Notes: a model not told the origin generated them from the letters alone. A DNA stretch of 64,000 nucleotides from Fistularia commersonii (GCA_037954325.1 JBBMNZ010000014.1:16941956-17005955), one strand, 5' to 3'. Shown: positions 9,690 to 23,721, numbered from the stretch's first letter. Numbers and translations: made by a program.

Positions 9690-11387
9690 GCTTCTTCTTC
9701 CTTTCCTTTTGGCTTTTCCCTTCAGGAGTTGCCACAGCAATCATCCTCCTTCATCTAACCCTATTCTCTGTATCATCTTCTCTCAGCCAGCTTGCTTCAT
9801 GTCCTCCTCCACTACACCAATAAGTCTTTTCTTTGGTCTTCCTCCAGACCTCCTGCCTGGCAGCTCCAACCTCAGCATTCTTCTACCAATATATTCACTA
9901 TCCCACTTCTGTACATGACCGAACCATCTCACACTGGCTTCTCTGACCTTCTCTCCAAAATAACAAACATGTTCTGTCCCTCTGATACACTCATTCCTGA
10001 TCATATCCTTCCCCATCACTCCCAAAGAGCACCTCAACATCTTCATCTCTGCTAACTCCAGTTTTGCTTCCTATCCTATTCAGTGCCATTGTATCCAAAC
10101 AATAGACCTTCGCTGGTCTCACAAGTGTGTTATACTCCGTACCTTTAATTCTGACAAATTGTCTTCTATCGCATAGTACCACTGACACTTTTGTCCTCCC
10201 GTTCCAACCTACGCAAACTCTTTTCTTCACTTCTTTTTCATCCTCTCCTTTGCTCTGGACTGTTGACCCTAAACAATTAAAATTCTCCATTTTCTTTATC
10301 TCGACTCCCTGTAACCTCACAATTTCACATGGGTCCTTCTCATTCACACTTTTATTCTGTCTTGCTGTGACTGGCCTTCATTCCACTCCTTTCCAGACCA
10401 TACCTCAACCTCTCAAGGTTTTCCTTCACCTGTTCCCTGCTTTCACTATGAATCACAATGTCATCTGCAAACATGGAGACTCCTGTCAAACCTTGTGTGT
10501 CAGTCTGTTTATCACCGCTGCAAAGAAGAAGGGGCTCAGAGCTGATCCTTGATGTAGTCCTACCTCCCCCTTGAACTTCTCTTTAACACCTACAGCACAC
10601 CTCACCACTTTCTCACACTTCACATACAGGTCCTGCACCAGTCTAACATACTTCTCTGCCACTCTAGAGTTCCTCATACAATATCAGAGTTCCTCTCTTG
10701 GCACCCTGCCATATGTTTTTTCCAGGTCTACAAAGGCTCCATACAGCTCCCTCTTACCTTCTCTGTACTTCTGTAACAGCATTCTGTAGTACTCTTCCTC
10801 GGCATGAAACCATACTGCTGACCATGCATGTTGATTTCTGTACTACAATTTCTCATAACTTCATTGTATGGCTCATCAACTATACTGCTCAAAAAAATAA
10901 AGGGAACACTTGAACAACACAATGTAACTCCAAGTCAATCACACTTCTGTGAAATCATAGTGTTCACTCAGGAAGCAACACAGATTCATTTTGACTTGTT
11001 TTAAGGACATTACATCAAAGTTAGATCAGCCTGGAGTTTGTTTTTACACTTTAATTTTGAGTGTGATTCTTAATCAGACCTCCATGGGTTGATACAATTG
11101 ATTTCCATTGATCATTTTTGTGTGATTTTGTTGTCAGCACATTCAACTGTGTAAAGAGCAAAGTGTTTCATAAGAATATTTCATTCATTTAGATCTAGGA
11201 TGTGTTTTTTAAGTGTTCCCTTTATTTTTTTGAGCAGTGTATATCCCTCTGTAGGTCTGCACATCTCCCTTATTCTTAACAATTGGCACCACCACAGTTC
11301 TTCTCCATTCCTCAGGCATCACCGCATTCTCTAAGATCCTGTTGAATAGTCTAACCAGAAACCTCCGCTGCCTCTCCTAGACACATC
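9690..11387 (-). mobile_element. 5'-truncated RTE LINE with a nested MITE
   Basis: Read on the minus strand, this covers the RT half of the same RTE family, from the segment equivalent to about 60090 in the full copy down to its 3' end in CTTCTTCTTCC. It is flanked by an imperfect 15-bp target duplication (AAATGATCGTGTTAT at 9675-9689, AAATGACAATGTTAT at 11388-11402). Recognisable protein pieces include VGLHQGSALSPF and FNCLGSTVQSKGE on the minus strand. Many frameshifts and stops make it a dead copy. A Tc1-type MITE splits it at 10881-11243. Confidence 0.85.
10883..11241 (+). mobile_element. Tc1/mariner-type MITE, copy 1
   Basis: The ends are inverted: CTGCTCAAAAAAATAAAGGG on the left, mirrored by CCCTTTATTTTTTTGAGCAG on the right, with TA on both sides as Tc1/mariner insertion requires. 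The internal wording (GAACACTTGAACAACACAAT..., TTTTGACTTGTTTTAAGGAC) corresponds, as I recall it, to the two ends of a full-length fish/frog Tc1-like transposon. The transposase gene is deleted from the middle. It sits inside an RTE copy, which continues on both sides. Confidence 0.85.
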
Positions 11388-11402
11388 AAATGACAATGTT
11401 AT

Positions 11403-13123
11403 ACAAACTGCTTAATTAGACATTATAACAAGTGCATAACACACAGAACATTCCAGGATAGCACTTGTCTAATGGAATAGCTCCTGTCTCCAGACACTCC
11501 TGCTTTTTGAAAGACCCTGAAGCACTCTTAGGTTGGATAGGATGTATGATACCTCAGATAAGTTGTGGGCTGACAGTGGATTTTTCTGTTTAATATGCTT
11601 GAACCAACAAGGGTGGTATCCAGGAGGCCCCTGAATAGATGACTGATCCAGAAGCAGAAGCATTTTTGACAAAAAGCTCTGTAAGCAACTTACTGAACTT
11701 TCTCAAAATCAGGAAGTGGTGGAACTAATGACAAATGGCAAAATTCATTGATCTAAAATCCAACATTGCTTTTTAGATGAATGATTGAATGAATGAATGA
11801 ATGCCAACTTTTATTTTCTATTTTACTTTGATTTTAATAAGACAATTTTTTGATCAAAAAGGAAACAATACTATATTAAAATGGACCATAAAATGATCAA
11901 AGCTGAGCTTGTGTTTCCATCATTCTATGACACAGACCAATGGATGAATACAGAAAACTTAGAGCAAAAACAGTTTTCAGATTTTTTTTTTCCACATTTT
12001 TCATCTGGATGGTGTTCATAATCTGTATTAGTTGAAGTAATCTGGTGTCCTCTTGTAAACGGTTGCCTACAGTCCACAGTGATCCATCCCACAAGTGAAT
12101 TGGTCAGCTTTTGGTAATGAGGTTGTGGTTGAGCATTGACTTGCAATGCTTCTTGCCTGTTATTTTTCACAGCACAGTTAACATTACAGACACACATGCA
12201 AGCGCCAACATGTATGGCAGAGATGTGTCATAAACTGTAGCATTTTTTGTTAAGGACTTTGGGGGTATAACCCACACGCAGACACGGAACTCTGCACCAA
12301 GACAGACTGTTTTCAAAACTGTGAGTTTGCCGATACCAAATTGATTTTTACTTCTCATCTAGAAGTTTATCAAATTCAACATTGTTTTCATCTGCCTTGT
12401 CCATTGTGCTAATAACTGTGCATTGATATAATCTGTGAATAAAAACTATAAATTAAAATGTGGTATTTTAATGTGAATTTTTTTCTGAAATCAATGAATC
12501 AAGATAATCATGTTTACATCCCAGCCCTAGATGAAGCATATACTAGCATTCTCTTTCAAAACAACATCTAAAGGACACGTTGTTCCCAACATTAATAGGT
12601 AGAATCTTTTTTGTTTATTTTGAATTATGCATGTTTAGTCGGACCATCATAGACTGCATCTAGAAAATTTTAGAGTCAGTAACATGCAACAACATGCGCA
12701 ACAAATCAATACCAACGTGTTAAATGGACCAATAACTGGCATGCTGTTTTCTGATTTTTTAATGTGAGATACTTGATGGGCCTACAAGTCACAGCTGTTT
12801 CACAGAAGCCAACTTCCTCCCAGGGCTCCTGAAGATTTGATGGCTTTGTCAGGGCTATACATATACACACTCACACACATACAGTGCACAGAGACTACAA
12901 TGAGTCAAATTGAGGGTTGCTAATTTTAGCCTGGGGAAAGTTACACATTTGTATTTGTCATCATCTCTTTGGAAAAAGCATTATAAGAGAGGGGGCTGGT
13001 CGGGTGGGTGAGGGTCTATAGGAGGTGGGTGCAGAATTCTTTTTATTTGCCTGGATATCCGGCCCGCCCTCCTTCGCCATGCACTGATCTACTAAGTTCT
13101 CCTTCTCTGATTAGGTTTTACTG
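11403..13123. other. Unique AT-rich DNA
   Basis: Only a short (GAAT)n at about 11780-11802 stands out. No gene is supported. Confidence 0.4.
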
Positions 13124-13838
<715 letters not shown>

Positions 13839-16486
13839 ATGTTTATTTCATGGTGACAGTGAATATAAGTAGCCTTTTGCTTGAATAGCAAATAACTATA
13901 TGTTGGTCTGTTTGCATTTCTCTATTTTAATGATTTGTTACTTCTTTTAATATAAGAAAATGTATTATAGCTCATTATAATTAAAAAGAAAACAATTCAG
14001 TCCTTTGAAAAAACGTTTGAATAAATCAGGTAGATTTTCATGAGAATATTAAGAAAGATGTTTTCAATAAAGAACAGCCATAGTTCAAAATTTGAAACAA
14101 TTTATAAATCAATTAATAGATATATAAAAGTCAATTTTCCATAATAAGTATAAAAAAACAAGTTCATAAGAATGTCAATGTATATCACCTAAAAAATGGC
14201 AAAACAAACCTGAAAATTATGAAAAACATATGGACATGAAAAGCTTGAAAAAAGAACAAGGAATTTACTTTCATTTTATTTGATGTTTATTGAGGTAAAA
14301 TAAAAAGAGAGAAGAGACAGAAAATCAGTACTCTGTACTGCCTTATTTCCTTCCTTCACCTTTCCCTCAGATTTCCCTCTTTCCAATTCTCTGATAAATG
14401 GTGCAATTTCAGGTTTGAAATGATCTTTTTCTTTTTTCAACTGAATTTTTCAGACATAAATCCTCCCATTACTGGCTTTACTTTGTGTGATCTAGAGGTA
14501 CAACAGTTCAACATTGCTGCAAACATCAAGAGAACTAATTACATTACGAGAAATGCCAGATATTGAAAACAGAGTGGCAGGAATAGCTGGTTTTTACAGA
14601 CACCCCTGCGATAAGCCCAAGGGGAACCTTGGACATTTCGTCTCCTGAAACCAAAAACCTCAAATATTCCCTGTGTGGAGGATATATGGGGACATGAAAA
14701 TAAATTTGAGGGCTGTAGATGTTACTCCATTATTACCATAAAACCTGAAAGTTACTACTTTATTACCATTAAACCTGAGAGTCACCACATTATTGCTGTA
14801 AAAATCAAAGGTGGTGCACGAGAAAAGCCTTATCATATCCCACAATTCAAGTATCAGCTTTGAAGACTGGTTTAAATGTTTTAAGTCTTTGACATTTTCA
14901 TTTCATGGACATACGGGAGTAATTCCTAGGTGTGATTATATGGTTTTTGAGCGATTCTCAAAGTTAACAAGTTGGGCTAGCTGAGAGGGATTAAGTGTGT
15001 ATGTGTGTTTGTGCACATGTGTGTGGGTTGGGGTGCACTTAATGGGGCAAGCTTCAGTAACAGGATGTAGCTTGACTCTCGACCAGCTTCCTGTGCAGTG
15101 TCCTGCGTGAATGTGAACCCAGCTCCAGATCCATGGTCTGTTCTGGGGATCCCCCTCAATCTCTCTCACATCCTCCAGTAATCCCCCCCCCCAACGACAC
15201 CACCACCAAACCCCATGCTCACCCCCGCCCCCACCTATTCCCGGCCCCTAATTCCTTTTCTGCCTTTATTCTCACAGTGTGAGAAGTTTGACAATGTACA
15301 TAAACGAAATTCCAGAATAGCAGCGGGATATGGAAAAAGCACATGTGGAAGCACTTTGAGACAACAATTGGGAATCTACACTTTTATAGATTTGTTCTAA
15401 GCAGAGAAGGATGCAACTATTAAACAAAGCACAAGACCCTTTTGTTTATTCTTTGCATGCAGTAAACTCTTGCATGGGCTGTGCCACACAATGCAGATTT
15501 GTCTCTGGGGACACATTTCTCCATCTCAGGTGGTCAGGTAGCAGCCAACAAATTATTCATTCACAAATTATCAATGAAAATGATTAGTACAATACAGTAC
15601 AGCTTAGTAAATCTCCTTAATTAAATCAACACAAAATCTGAAATTTCACAAAATTGTTTATTTCATAAAATGTGAAAACAGAAGGAAAGGAAAATGATGA
15701 TAAAAAGTATACATAGCCATTCTCACAAAGTTTGTGCAACTAAAATATCAGATCCACTCCTCGCTAGTACTTTCTTCTGAAAGAGACCCACAAGAAGTGG
15801 AGCGGTGATAAACTTTTTGTGCACGAGCAAAACACACTGCATTACACATCAGTGACTGAAAGAATACAGCTCATCTTCAATAAGATATTCAGGTGCTAAC
15901 AAGGTGAATGTTCATTATTGCTGCAACCTTTATACATTTCTATACTGTCATGAACCATATATCAGTAAAGGATCTTTTTAAAGGAGTAAAAGGAATAAAA
16001 TTTGGCTAACAGACACGTTATACCAACCAACTATAAAAAATGGAGAAAAAAAAAAATCATTCAAAGATCTGAACTAAATGCTGAAAGCAAGAAACATTAT
16101 GTACCATGTCTTCATTAGGATTCTGTGCAACATTCACTTCTTTACTTCCCGGTCGAACCTCGATATTTTCTGATAAGATAAAAAATCCATAAACCCCAGA
16201 AACTGAAATGTAGTACCTGTATATTGTTATTTGTAGAAACATAAAAATCATGTCATTTATTTGTGAATTCTGAACACTTCCTATTCAAGTCTCCTTTCTC
16301 AAAGCAATAATGTAATGTCTTCCATCTGTATATTATTTGCCATTGGTTAGCATAAGTCTGAAAGGTTTTAGTAGTAGTCACCAATGGGTCCATTGGCCTA
16401 GTGGTGAACTTTCTTTTGTTTTTTTATTCTATAACATATATCACACAAACATACTGTATATTTTCATTTTATCTATTTATTTATTT
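13839..16486. other. Unique AT-rich DNA
   Basis: No supportable gene, transposon or RNA. The three-unit TTACCATAAAACCTGA-type repetition at 14730-14800 is a minor local duplication. A C-rich run lies at 15183-15192. Confidence 0.4.
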
Positions 16487-16562
16487 AAGATACAGAGAAT
16501 AGGATTAGATGGAGAAGGTTGATTCGTTCTGGTGACCCTTGGAGGAAAAGGCGAAAGGAGAA
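16487..16562 (+). mobile_element. RTE LINE 3'-end scrap
   Basis: It contains the element's last ~75 bp: GATACAGAGAATAGG..., then a degenerate GGTGACCCTTGGAGG in place of the usual GGCGACCCCTGACGG, then AAAAGGCGAAAGGAGAAG. It is a very short 5'-truncated insertion. Confidence 0.65.
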
Positions 16563-16785
16563 GTATCTATCTATTCATTTAGAGGCACAGCCATATTGTT
16601 TCTCTCTTTTTTAAGCTTCTTTCACAGTATTGTTATCAATAAACTGGAGGTGACCTACTTAATTTTTTCTTCCTTTGTCGCCAGGACCAGGCACAAAATT
16701 TTACGTATGATCCAGTTCATATTATTGTAGCATATTTACAAGCGACAAATGTTATTAATAGAAAAATGACAAGCAGGGTTTGTAG

Positions 16786-17040
16786 TTTACTGCACTCAGG
16801 GTCGCAGGGGATTCTGGAGCATATCCCAGCTGTCACTGGGCAAGAGGCGGGGTACACCCTGGACTGGTCGCCAGTCAATTGCAGGGCCACATATATAGAC
16901 AAACAACTCACTCATTTGAGGTAATCGTCCAAATATTTTCCAATTAACCTGCTGCATGTTTTTGGACTATGGGAAGAAACTGGAGATGCAGATATGGGGA
17001 GAACATGCAAACTTCACACAGAAAGGGCCCCTTTTCAGAT
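16786..17040 (-). mobile_element. tRNA-headed SINE, minus strand, 5' part missing
   Basis: It has the same body as the copy at 3579-3886, with GAGGCGGGGTACACCCTGGA, the CGCCAGTCAATTGCAGGG block and a TTTTGGACTATGGGAAGAAAC block on the plus strand. The minus-strand head is lost beyond 17040. Confidence 0.7.
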
Positions 17041-20036
17041 AAAAATGTTTATGCTAATTGTTTGGGAAGCCAGGAGTTTGTTATCGTTATCAGGATTATA
17101 ATTACTGTTATGAACTTGAGATCAAAATCAAATCAAATTATTATCGCGCATTTACAAATGACACATTTTATCAATTATTTGACTCATTTGTGGTAAACCT
17201 GATGACTGTTAATCCATATGGTTACTCTGAATCTCAGGACCATGCTGCTTTTTCCATGCCTGCCCTTTCCAAATTTTTTTTGCTTTTCTATCATGCTGTA
17301 CTTTTGGTGTTAGGGTTACATCACTTTTAGAGGGTATCCAGTGATCCAATGATACCCTCTAAATATGATACCCAGTGATACCCTTCTCTCTAATCACATT
17401 CTTAATTCAGCAGCCACCAGAATGAAATTTCACCAGTGTTGCTTTGCAGTGGAGATGATGGCTCCACCTTAGGCAGCTACAGTAAACAGTATTTGTGACT
17501 TTAGCCCATCTCGTATTTTCAGCAAAACAAACCCTTGAATAACGTTTTGCTGCCATAAATGCAGTGCATCTGTGCACTGAGTGACAGCTGAAAAACATTT
17601 CAAAATCAAACATAATTCTAAATTACTCTTATGACTAGAGCGCTGCTCTGGAATGTGACTGTGGTCCTGCTGTACAGCTACACTGCCAACTATTTACTGG
17701 GGAAAGATAAAGTGATAATCTCACGAGGGAAGCTACTGAAGACACACTGCAAACCTGCTTTTACTGCTCTCAGATTTATATTTTGCAGTCTGGGGAGAAT
17801 TTCTTCACAGACCACCATCTGGAGTTGGTTGAACCTTTTTACCACCTACCCTCCCTCATACATATCCCCTCCCCAGACTCTCACGACTGGAGCGATGAGA
17901 GTCTAATTCCTTGGCGGTTAGAAATCAGCAAACAGGACATCACTTTCAAGCAGACGAAAGGAGATGTTGTTGTTACAGGTGGACCGGGGGTAAAGGACCA
18001 ACTAAAGTATAGAAAATGAAATCTGTTTTCGTGACCAAATGCCAAGCAGCTAACAACAACAATTCCACAAAACTGTGCTTTTGACACTTAACGGCAACAC
18101 TTCTTGAAATTCTGCATAATACAAATACACGTTATACAAATACACATTCACAAAGCTATTTTAAACAAGGTTAATCTAGTGGTAGAGGGATTTAATAGGG
18201 ATATTTATGTGTCTGAAAGGAAACACATACATACTTATCTTGTGCCTCTTCTGCCACCTGCTTTGGAACAGTCCCTGTGTCCCTAATAGGATCAAATCCT
18301 TCTGCTCCCACTCAATATGTATTAAAGCAATATGTGGACCAGGCTGCTCCTTTTGGCAAATAACATTATAGATAATGGAATAATAATTAACAATTTAATA
18401 CTGTAAACCTCCCTCTCACTCCTTCTACACTTGTTTAATGCCCACTACACTTGGGTTCTTTTCATCTATGAAACAGATTTCTGTTTTATTTGTGCATTTA
18501 TTTGTATTAACGTTTGGTATAATTGCATTTAAATTTTGATGTATTATTATGTTGCAAATCAAAGCAGCAGATTTGTTTTGGAGGGTGTGGGAAGACAAGC
18601 ACATATCTTTCATTCCCTTTACCTTTGATTAGTCAACTTTCACTGTCAGCTTTGTCTCTTCTTGGTCATTTTTAGCACGATGTTCTTTGATGATTCATGT
18701 CTGGGCCTCCAGTGGCACACCTGCTGCATATTCTGAGTCACACCCTCCTCATTGAAAGAGGCATTATTGTATATTTTTCTGACCCACATTTTTCCAAGAC
18801 CCGCCAAACTCTGACTGTTGGTTCTACAATTGTCATGTGAAAACCAAAAGTCAAGGGATAATGAGTCTGACTTGTTCATGCTTCATCAACGCCTTACAGC
18901 TTTATACAAACAAACTGTCAAGTGATGACTTATAGCAATATCATGCAAAAAATGTATTTATGCAAATCCTATTTCACACAAGGATAGACTTGCCCTATCC
19001 ATTCACTTTGCTGCTGTCTCAATTTCACTGCTGTGTGTGTTCAATGCAGTGTCCTCTGTTCATAAAGTAGTTTATAACTCAGCTGCAAGAGAAAATTCAG
19101 GGCTTGTTACTCATTATTCTCTCTTACAAGACTGTGAGGCAGAATCCCAATATCAGTGTCTCTGGCCGGACTGGGGTCAGCATGCTTTGCTTCAGACCCT
19201 GCACTGCATTGATCTCCATCCAACAGGGTCGCTTGAGACGACCGGTGATGATCTGATTGATGTTACGCTCCAGTCTTCCTAGTCCATGCCATCAGCGAGT
19301 CGCAGAAGCTCCGAAGCAGCGTGAAGAGCCCGGACTAGGAATGGTTGGGACTCTGCTGCCAAGGCAACAATATTTGAGTTTATTTATTCCACACTCATTA
19401 ATGGGGACCTGCTGCAACCACTTCTTGTTCAAAGGAAAACAAATAAAATGGATGAATACATAAAGATAAAGATGAACATAGCTGTTCCAGCTGTTCCACT
19501 CAGGAACTACATTTGGATTTTGGTTACAGATGGTAATTTATCGGATAATGGGTCATAACATCATTCAGGTGAAGGATTAGCGTTGTGGACAAAGTTAATC
19601 GGTTGCCAAGTGCAACATTTTTAAACCACATTATTAAACAGTGTTTTGTGTCCTACATTTTCAATGCATTCCATTGCATTGCTTAAAATTGGTTAAATTA
19701 CCCTAAAAAATTACCCTAAAGCTATATGAATCTGTCATATAGCTTGATATGATCCCTTTAAGTCTCCGTGATTCTTATTCATTCCCACAAAATTCTCTCT
19801 TGTTAGAATTCATAGCCTACAGACTTCAGTTTTATGAGAGTTTACCTAAATTTGGAGATGAATTAACTAAAATGTCACATTCCAATTTGTTCAATAGGTA
19901 ACATCAGAGATACAGATTGTACTGGACACACCAAGTGATGTATCAAGCAGGGTGAAACCGACACAAGCCACATCATTTTATCGAAGAAGATACCATTAGA
20001 CAAATGGAGGGATCATTGTGTATTTGATTGAAGAGA
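17041..20036. other. Unique DNA
   Basis: No supported gene. Open frames at 17631-17906 and 19037-19463 have no recognisable domain. 19130-19330 is GC-richer than its surroundings and unexplained. Confidence 0.4.
17326..17363. repeat. Perfect 13-bp hairpin
   Basis: TTTAGAGGGTATC at 17326-17338 pairs with GATACCCTCTAAA at 17351-17363 across a 12-base spacer. GATACCC-type words repeat just downstream. No function can be assigned. Confidence 0.6.
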
Positions 20037-20122
20037 AAAGAGGATGCAGAGAAAAGGATTAGATGAAAGAGGTTGATTAGCTTTGCTGACCATCTGAAGG
20101 GGAAAGCCATGAGTAGGAGATT
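20037..20122 (+). mobile_element. RTE LINE 3'-end scrap
   Basis: It contains GATGCAGAGAAAAGGATTAG...GGTTGATTAG and a degenerate CTGACCATCTGAAGGGGAAA. This is the last ~85 bp of the RTE, heavily mutated. Confidence 0.6.
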
Positions 20123-20964
20123 CTTAACCTGCATATGAAGTCCAGGAGTTATAAAATTTTGTTGAGCCTAGTTTGATGCATTACTGTAATAACATGGAGA
20201 AAAATGTAAAAATACATGCAAAGAGAAATTTATTTTTAGGTCCAGGGAAAAAAAAAGCCAGGTGGAAGTGATCAAACTCTCAACAATCCTGACATATATC
20301 AGAACATTACATCTCATTCCCCATAGTAGCACAGCAACCAATGCCATGAAATGTATCATTTCCCACAACTGCTGAATTAAATCCTTGGCTGTTCTCTTGT
20401 AGTGCTCAAAGTAAAACAAACCATCTGTCACTTGTAATTGCTCAGTAATAATACTGATGAAAATGACTAATCTGATTTTATATGTCACTTAGTAACTCAT
20501 TAATCTGTTCTGTGTCTGCAGCTCAAGAGTAGGGGTGTGTACATTGGCCAATCATTCAGTTGGATGTAATGCCGCTCGACCTGGATGTTGGACATCATAG
20601 ACGGAATGCTATGTGTATTTTTCATTAATTGCATCAATGCAGAAACAAGACAGCATCCATGGGTTTGTTTTAAATCAATATGTTATGTTTTATTCTGTTT
20701 TTATTTAGATGAAGAAATTCAGATGTAAACTAAATCAGGTATAAAGAGTCAAACGAGGTGTTATTGTACATTTAGGTCTTCTTTGGAATCTTATTCCTTG
20801 TGTAAAGAGATAAATCACATAATTCAATTTGAGCTGGATGAAACTCATGGAAAGTAATGTTAATGTCACGACTCATCAGGTCCCCGGGCAAGCGGCACAG
20901 CAATTATCCTCCGCACCTGATGACCACGCCGCACCAGGGAACAATCCCGATAATCAGGCTTGAG

Positions 20965-20970
20965 TATAAA
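20965..20970 (+). promoter_or_regulatory. TATA box of the 265-bp LTR
   Basis: TATAAA followed by GGTGG, about 100 bp into the LTR. Confidence 0.45.
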
Positions 20971-21069
20971 GGTGGACCCAAAGTTTCAGTCATTGTCTGA
21001 TCTCGTTTGGATGAGAAGTTTGTATTGTCTTTAACGCCACTTGTGTAGAACATCCTGGACTGAATACCC

Positions 21070-21075
21070 ATTAAA
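21070..21075 (+). terminator. Poly(A) signal of the 265-bp LTR
   Basis: ATTAAA about 105 bp after the TATA box and 53 bp before the LTR end. Confidence 0.4.
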
Positions 21076-21133
21076 CTACCTGCAATCCTACGTACCTGTG
21101 TCTGTCCTCCTGAGAGCCAAGCGTAACAGTTAA

Positions 21134-22269
21134 CTCATGTTGGACCACTGTATATTCATCATCTGTTCTTTAGCTATGAAAGGTAAAGATAAGAAACATT
21201 GTTATCCTCTGTTTTATGTACCCATTCCCATTAATCTTGGGAAGGTTTGTGAAATTCATCATGATGTTCTTTTGTTCGCGAGCCAAATTGCTTTAAAGAC
21301 TGAAAATGAAAAGTAAAAAAAAGGAATGATCTTGCTCTTTTTTTTTTCTGTGATATTGAAATACACCATTGATAAGCCTGGCAAAGGCTGTCTTGGAATT
21401 TGATGACAAAATTCCTAAAATTACATCCCAGGCAGATGATGCTACTGGACCTGTGCGAGTTGTTTCATTTGATGTGTTTTGGTTGTTGATGCTGAGGGTC
21501 CAATTTGTTGTGAAAAGCTGACACCCTGAACCCAGAGTAGAGACAACTAAACCCTGAATAGAAATGGAGGGTTGGTGTCAAATTCTACCAAGTCACCATT
21601 AAGCAGCGTAACTTCCGCTCTCACCTCGTCACATCTGGACACCGTTAACATTCCTTGTTGCTCACAGACGCATGTGCATGCACAAACACACACGCGCACA
21701 CATGAGCATGTTTAATCGCACTTAATTATGAGAAAAAAAGGCGATGTCACTCCCCAAAACACACACTGCTGAGACTCAAACCCCAATGTGTTTGAGATAA
21801 AATAAATGGCACTGGGAGAGTCACGCACCCAGTTGGTTTTATTTTCAGCCATTCGCCTAAACACCGCCTTGCAAGCATGTAACTCATTCCTCAATAAAAT
21901 AGAAAGTATTCTTTCCCCACAAAAATTAGCCTTCATCAAAGCATAATCTGAACTTTTAAACAATGTTCCAGCCTGAACTCAGACATTAATTCTCCAGATC
22001 ACTACAACTTCTGCTGAGGAAAGCATAATCATATAGCTTCCATTGTTTAAAAGGAAACTTTGATCTATTGCGCTGAATATTTAGCATTTCATTTAGTATT
22101 TAACATTCAGCTTCTCCATAACAATTACTTTAATATGTTTCATTATACACCTTTAGTGGATGCAAATGTTAAAAGGCATTCATATGTTGCATATTATTAC
22201 TTTTATGCATTTATATAGATTTGTGACAAACAATAAACTGGTTAGGTGTCTAGAAATGTGTTTGAGTGT
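21134..22269. other. Unique AT-rich DNA
   Basis: No gene or repeat recognised. Confidence 0.4.
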
Positions 22270-22363
22270 TTGTGTGCGTGTGTGTGTGTGTGTGTGTGAG
22301 TGGGTGTATCTATGCACCTCCTATCATATACTTTTACTTTTACACTGTGTCTGTGTGCCTGTA

Positions 22364-22394
<31 letters not shown>

Positions 22395-22401
22395 GAGAGA
22401 C
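22270..22401 (+). repeat. (GT)n and (TGTATG)n microsatellites
   Basis: GT runs at 22270-22300 and a (TGTATG)-like run at about 22352-22395, followed by an AGAG tract to about 22423. Confidence 0.85.
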
Positions 22402-22774
22402 TGAGAGAGACAGAGAGAGAGAGGCTTCCCATTACTTTAAATCTGTGGGGTCTGAAAACAAGCAGCCCTCTATGCCTGCAACATACTTTGGTTCTGCCAA
22501 AATTCCTAGCAACATGACTAAACTGGCTATTTTCTAAAGGGGTCACCATTTGTTTTAAGAGTTGAGGTTAGAAGTGGGTTATGGTGTGATGGGGTAGGGG
22601 CAGTAGTAACAGCAAAGTTGGTTTGAACTGAAAGTCCTGGATCAGCCACAAAGTTTTAGCAAGCAGAAAAATCACATATTTCAACACCATCATAGTGGGA
22701 CAGAAAACAAGTTGGCAAGTTACATCAGGTAAAACATAAATTACTGTCATTGTGTACATCGTTATTAATGCAGA

Positions 22775-22960
22775 TGGAGCAGTAGCTCAGCTGAGAGAGG
22801 GGGTGTCCAACCAATTTGAAGGTTTGATTAACTGCTCCTCCTGTCTGCTTACCGATTTGACCATTGGGCATCACCGAACCTCAAGTTGCTCCCCAATATT
22901 GCAGCTTTGCCATTCTTTAGTGCATGAGCAGGTGAATGCATTAAAGTGTTCAACAATAAA
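22775..22960 (+). mobile_element. Second tRNA-derived SINE family
   Basis: The head AGTAGCTCAGCTGAGAGAGGG is a pol III box A, and GGTTTGATTAA stands where box B should be. It is followed by the fish SINE body (a diverged TTGGGCATCACCGAACCTC, then GTTGCTCCCCAAT). The head would not fold into a functional tRNA, so it is a SINE rather than a tRNA gene. Confidence 0.65.
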
Positions 22961-23635
22961 TATACAAAAAAATTGCACTAAAACACCATACAAGTTGAGG
23001 ATATTAACCATAATGTAGTATTAAGGCCCATCATGGCAAAGGCCATTATACTGTAATGATGGATAGGTCCGTTTTGGGTCAGGTATTTCTCCAGTCTTCA
23101 CGACTTGAAACTTTACTTTGGTTTGGGTCCCTTTCAGGTGGCAGATTTTTAAGTCTTTTGACATTCAGATGCCTTTTTTCTTCTCCTGTTTTTTTAACTC
23201 AAGAGCACAAGTTTCTAACTCAAATCAATGTGGAAAGGATTCAATGGTAACTATTGGAAAGGAGGAATTGGATGAACCATCTTACCATCATAGATGTAAC
23301 CAAAGCCAAGTGCACTTATACTTCAAACGAATAAATATAAGCAAAGCAAAATGGGTTGTGACATGACCTGTGAAGCAATCTGTACAATAACATAAGAAAG
23401 AACTGTCTAAAACCTAAAGATCAACGTTTCAAAGTTATTTTTGAAATTGAATAAGTGACTCTGATAAGTGCTTAGAGAAGGTGTTCTCTCTGGGATTTTG
23501 TACCCAACTAAACTCTTTATGATACATTTGATTGACGTCCAAAAACACAAAGGATGTTTAAACTAGAATGTATTTGTATTGAGCAATTCAATTACATTTA
23601 TTTCATTACAAATTAAATGAATGTGCAAAACACAA

Positions 23636-23637
<2 letters not shown>
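22961..23637. other. Unique AT-rich DNA
   Basis: Nothing recognisable. Confidence 0.4.

Positions 23638-23666
<29 letters not shown>
23638..23666 (+). repeat. (CA)n microsatellite
   Basis: About 14 perfect CA units. Confidence 0.9.
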
Positions 23667-23721
23667 TGCAAAGTGAGACACTTCATCAAAATGCTGCATG
23701 TCAAAAAGATAAGCCAATGTT

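Larger units (their letters stand above)
20864..21128 (+). mobile_element. Solo LTR, 265 bp
   Basis: It starts TGTCACG and ends CGTAACA, so the termini are inverted with TG...CA. A perfect 5-bp target duplication, GTTAA, flanks it at 20859-20863 and 21129-21133. It contains TATAAA at 20965-20970 and ATTAAA at 21070-21075 in LTR order, and is GC-richer than its flanks. No internal retroviral-type coding sequence adjoins, so this is a recombined solo LTR. The superfamily is inferred to be Gypsy-like. Confidence 0.75.

Noticed and set aside
10883..11241. CRISPR-like or phage-type repeat because of inverted ends
   Set aside because: A single element with TA duplication and Tc1-type ends; the context is eukaryotic and there are no spacers.
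22775..22850. tRNA gene
   Set aside because: Boxes A and B are recognisable but the cloverleaf cannot be formed, and a SINE body follows.
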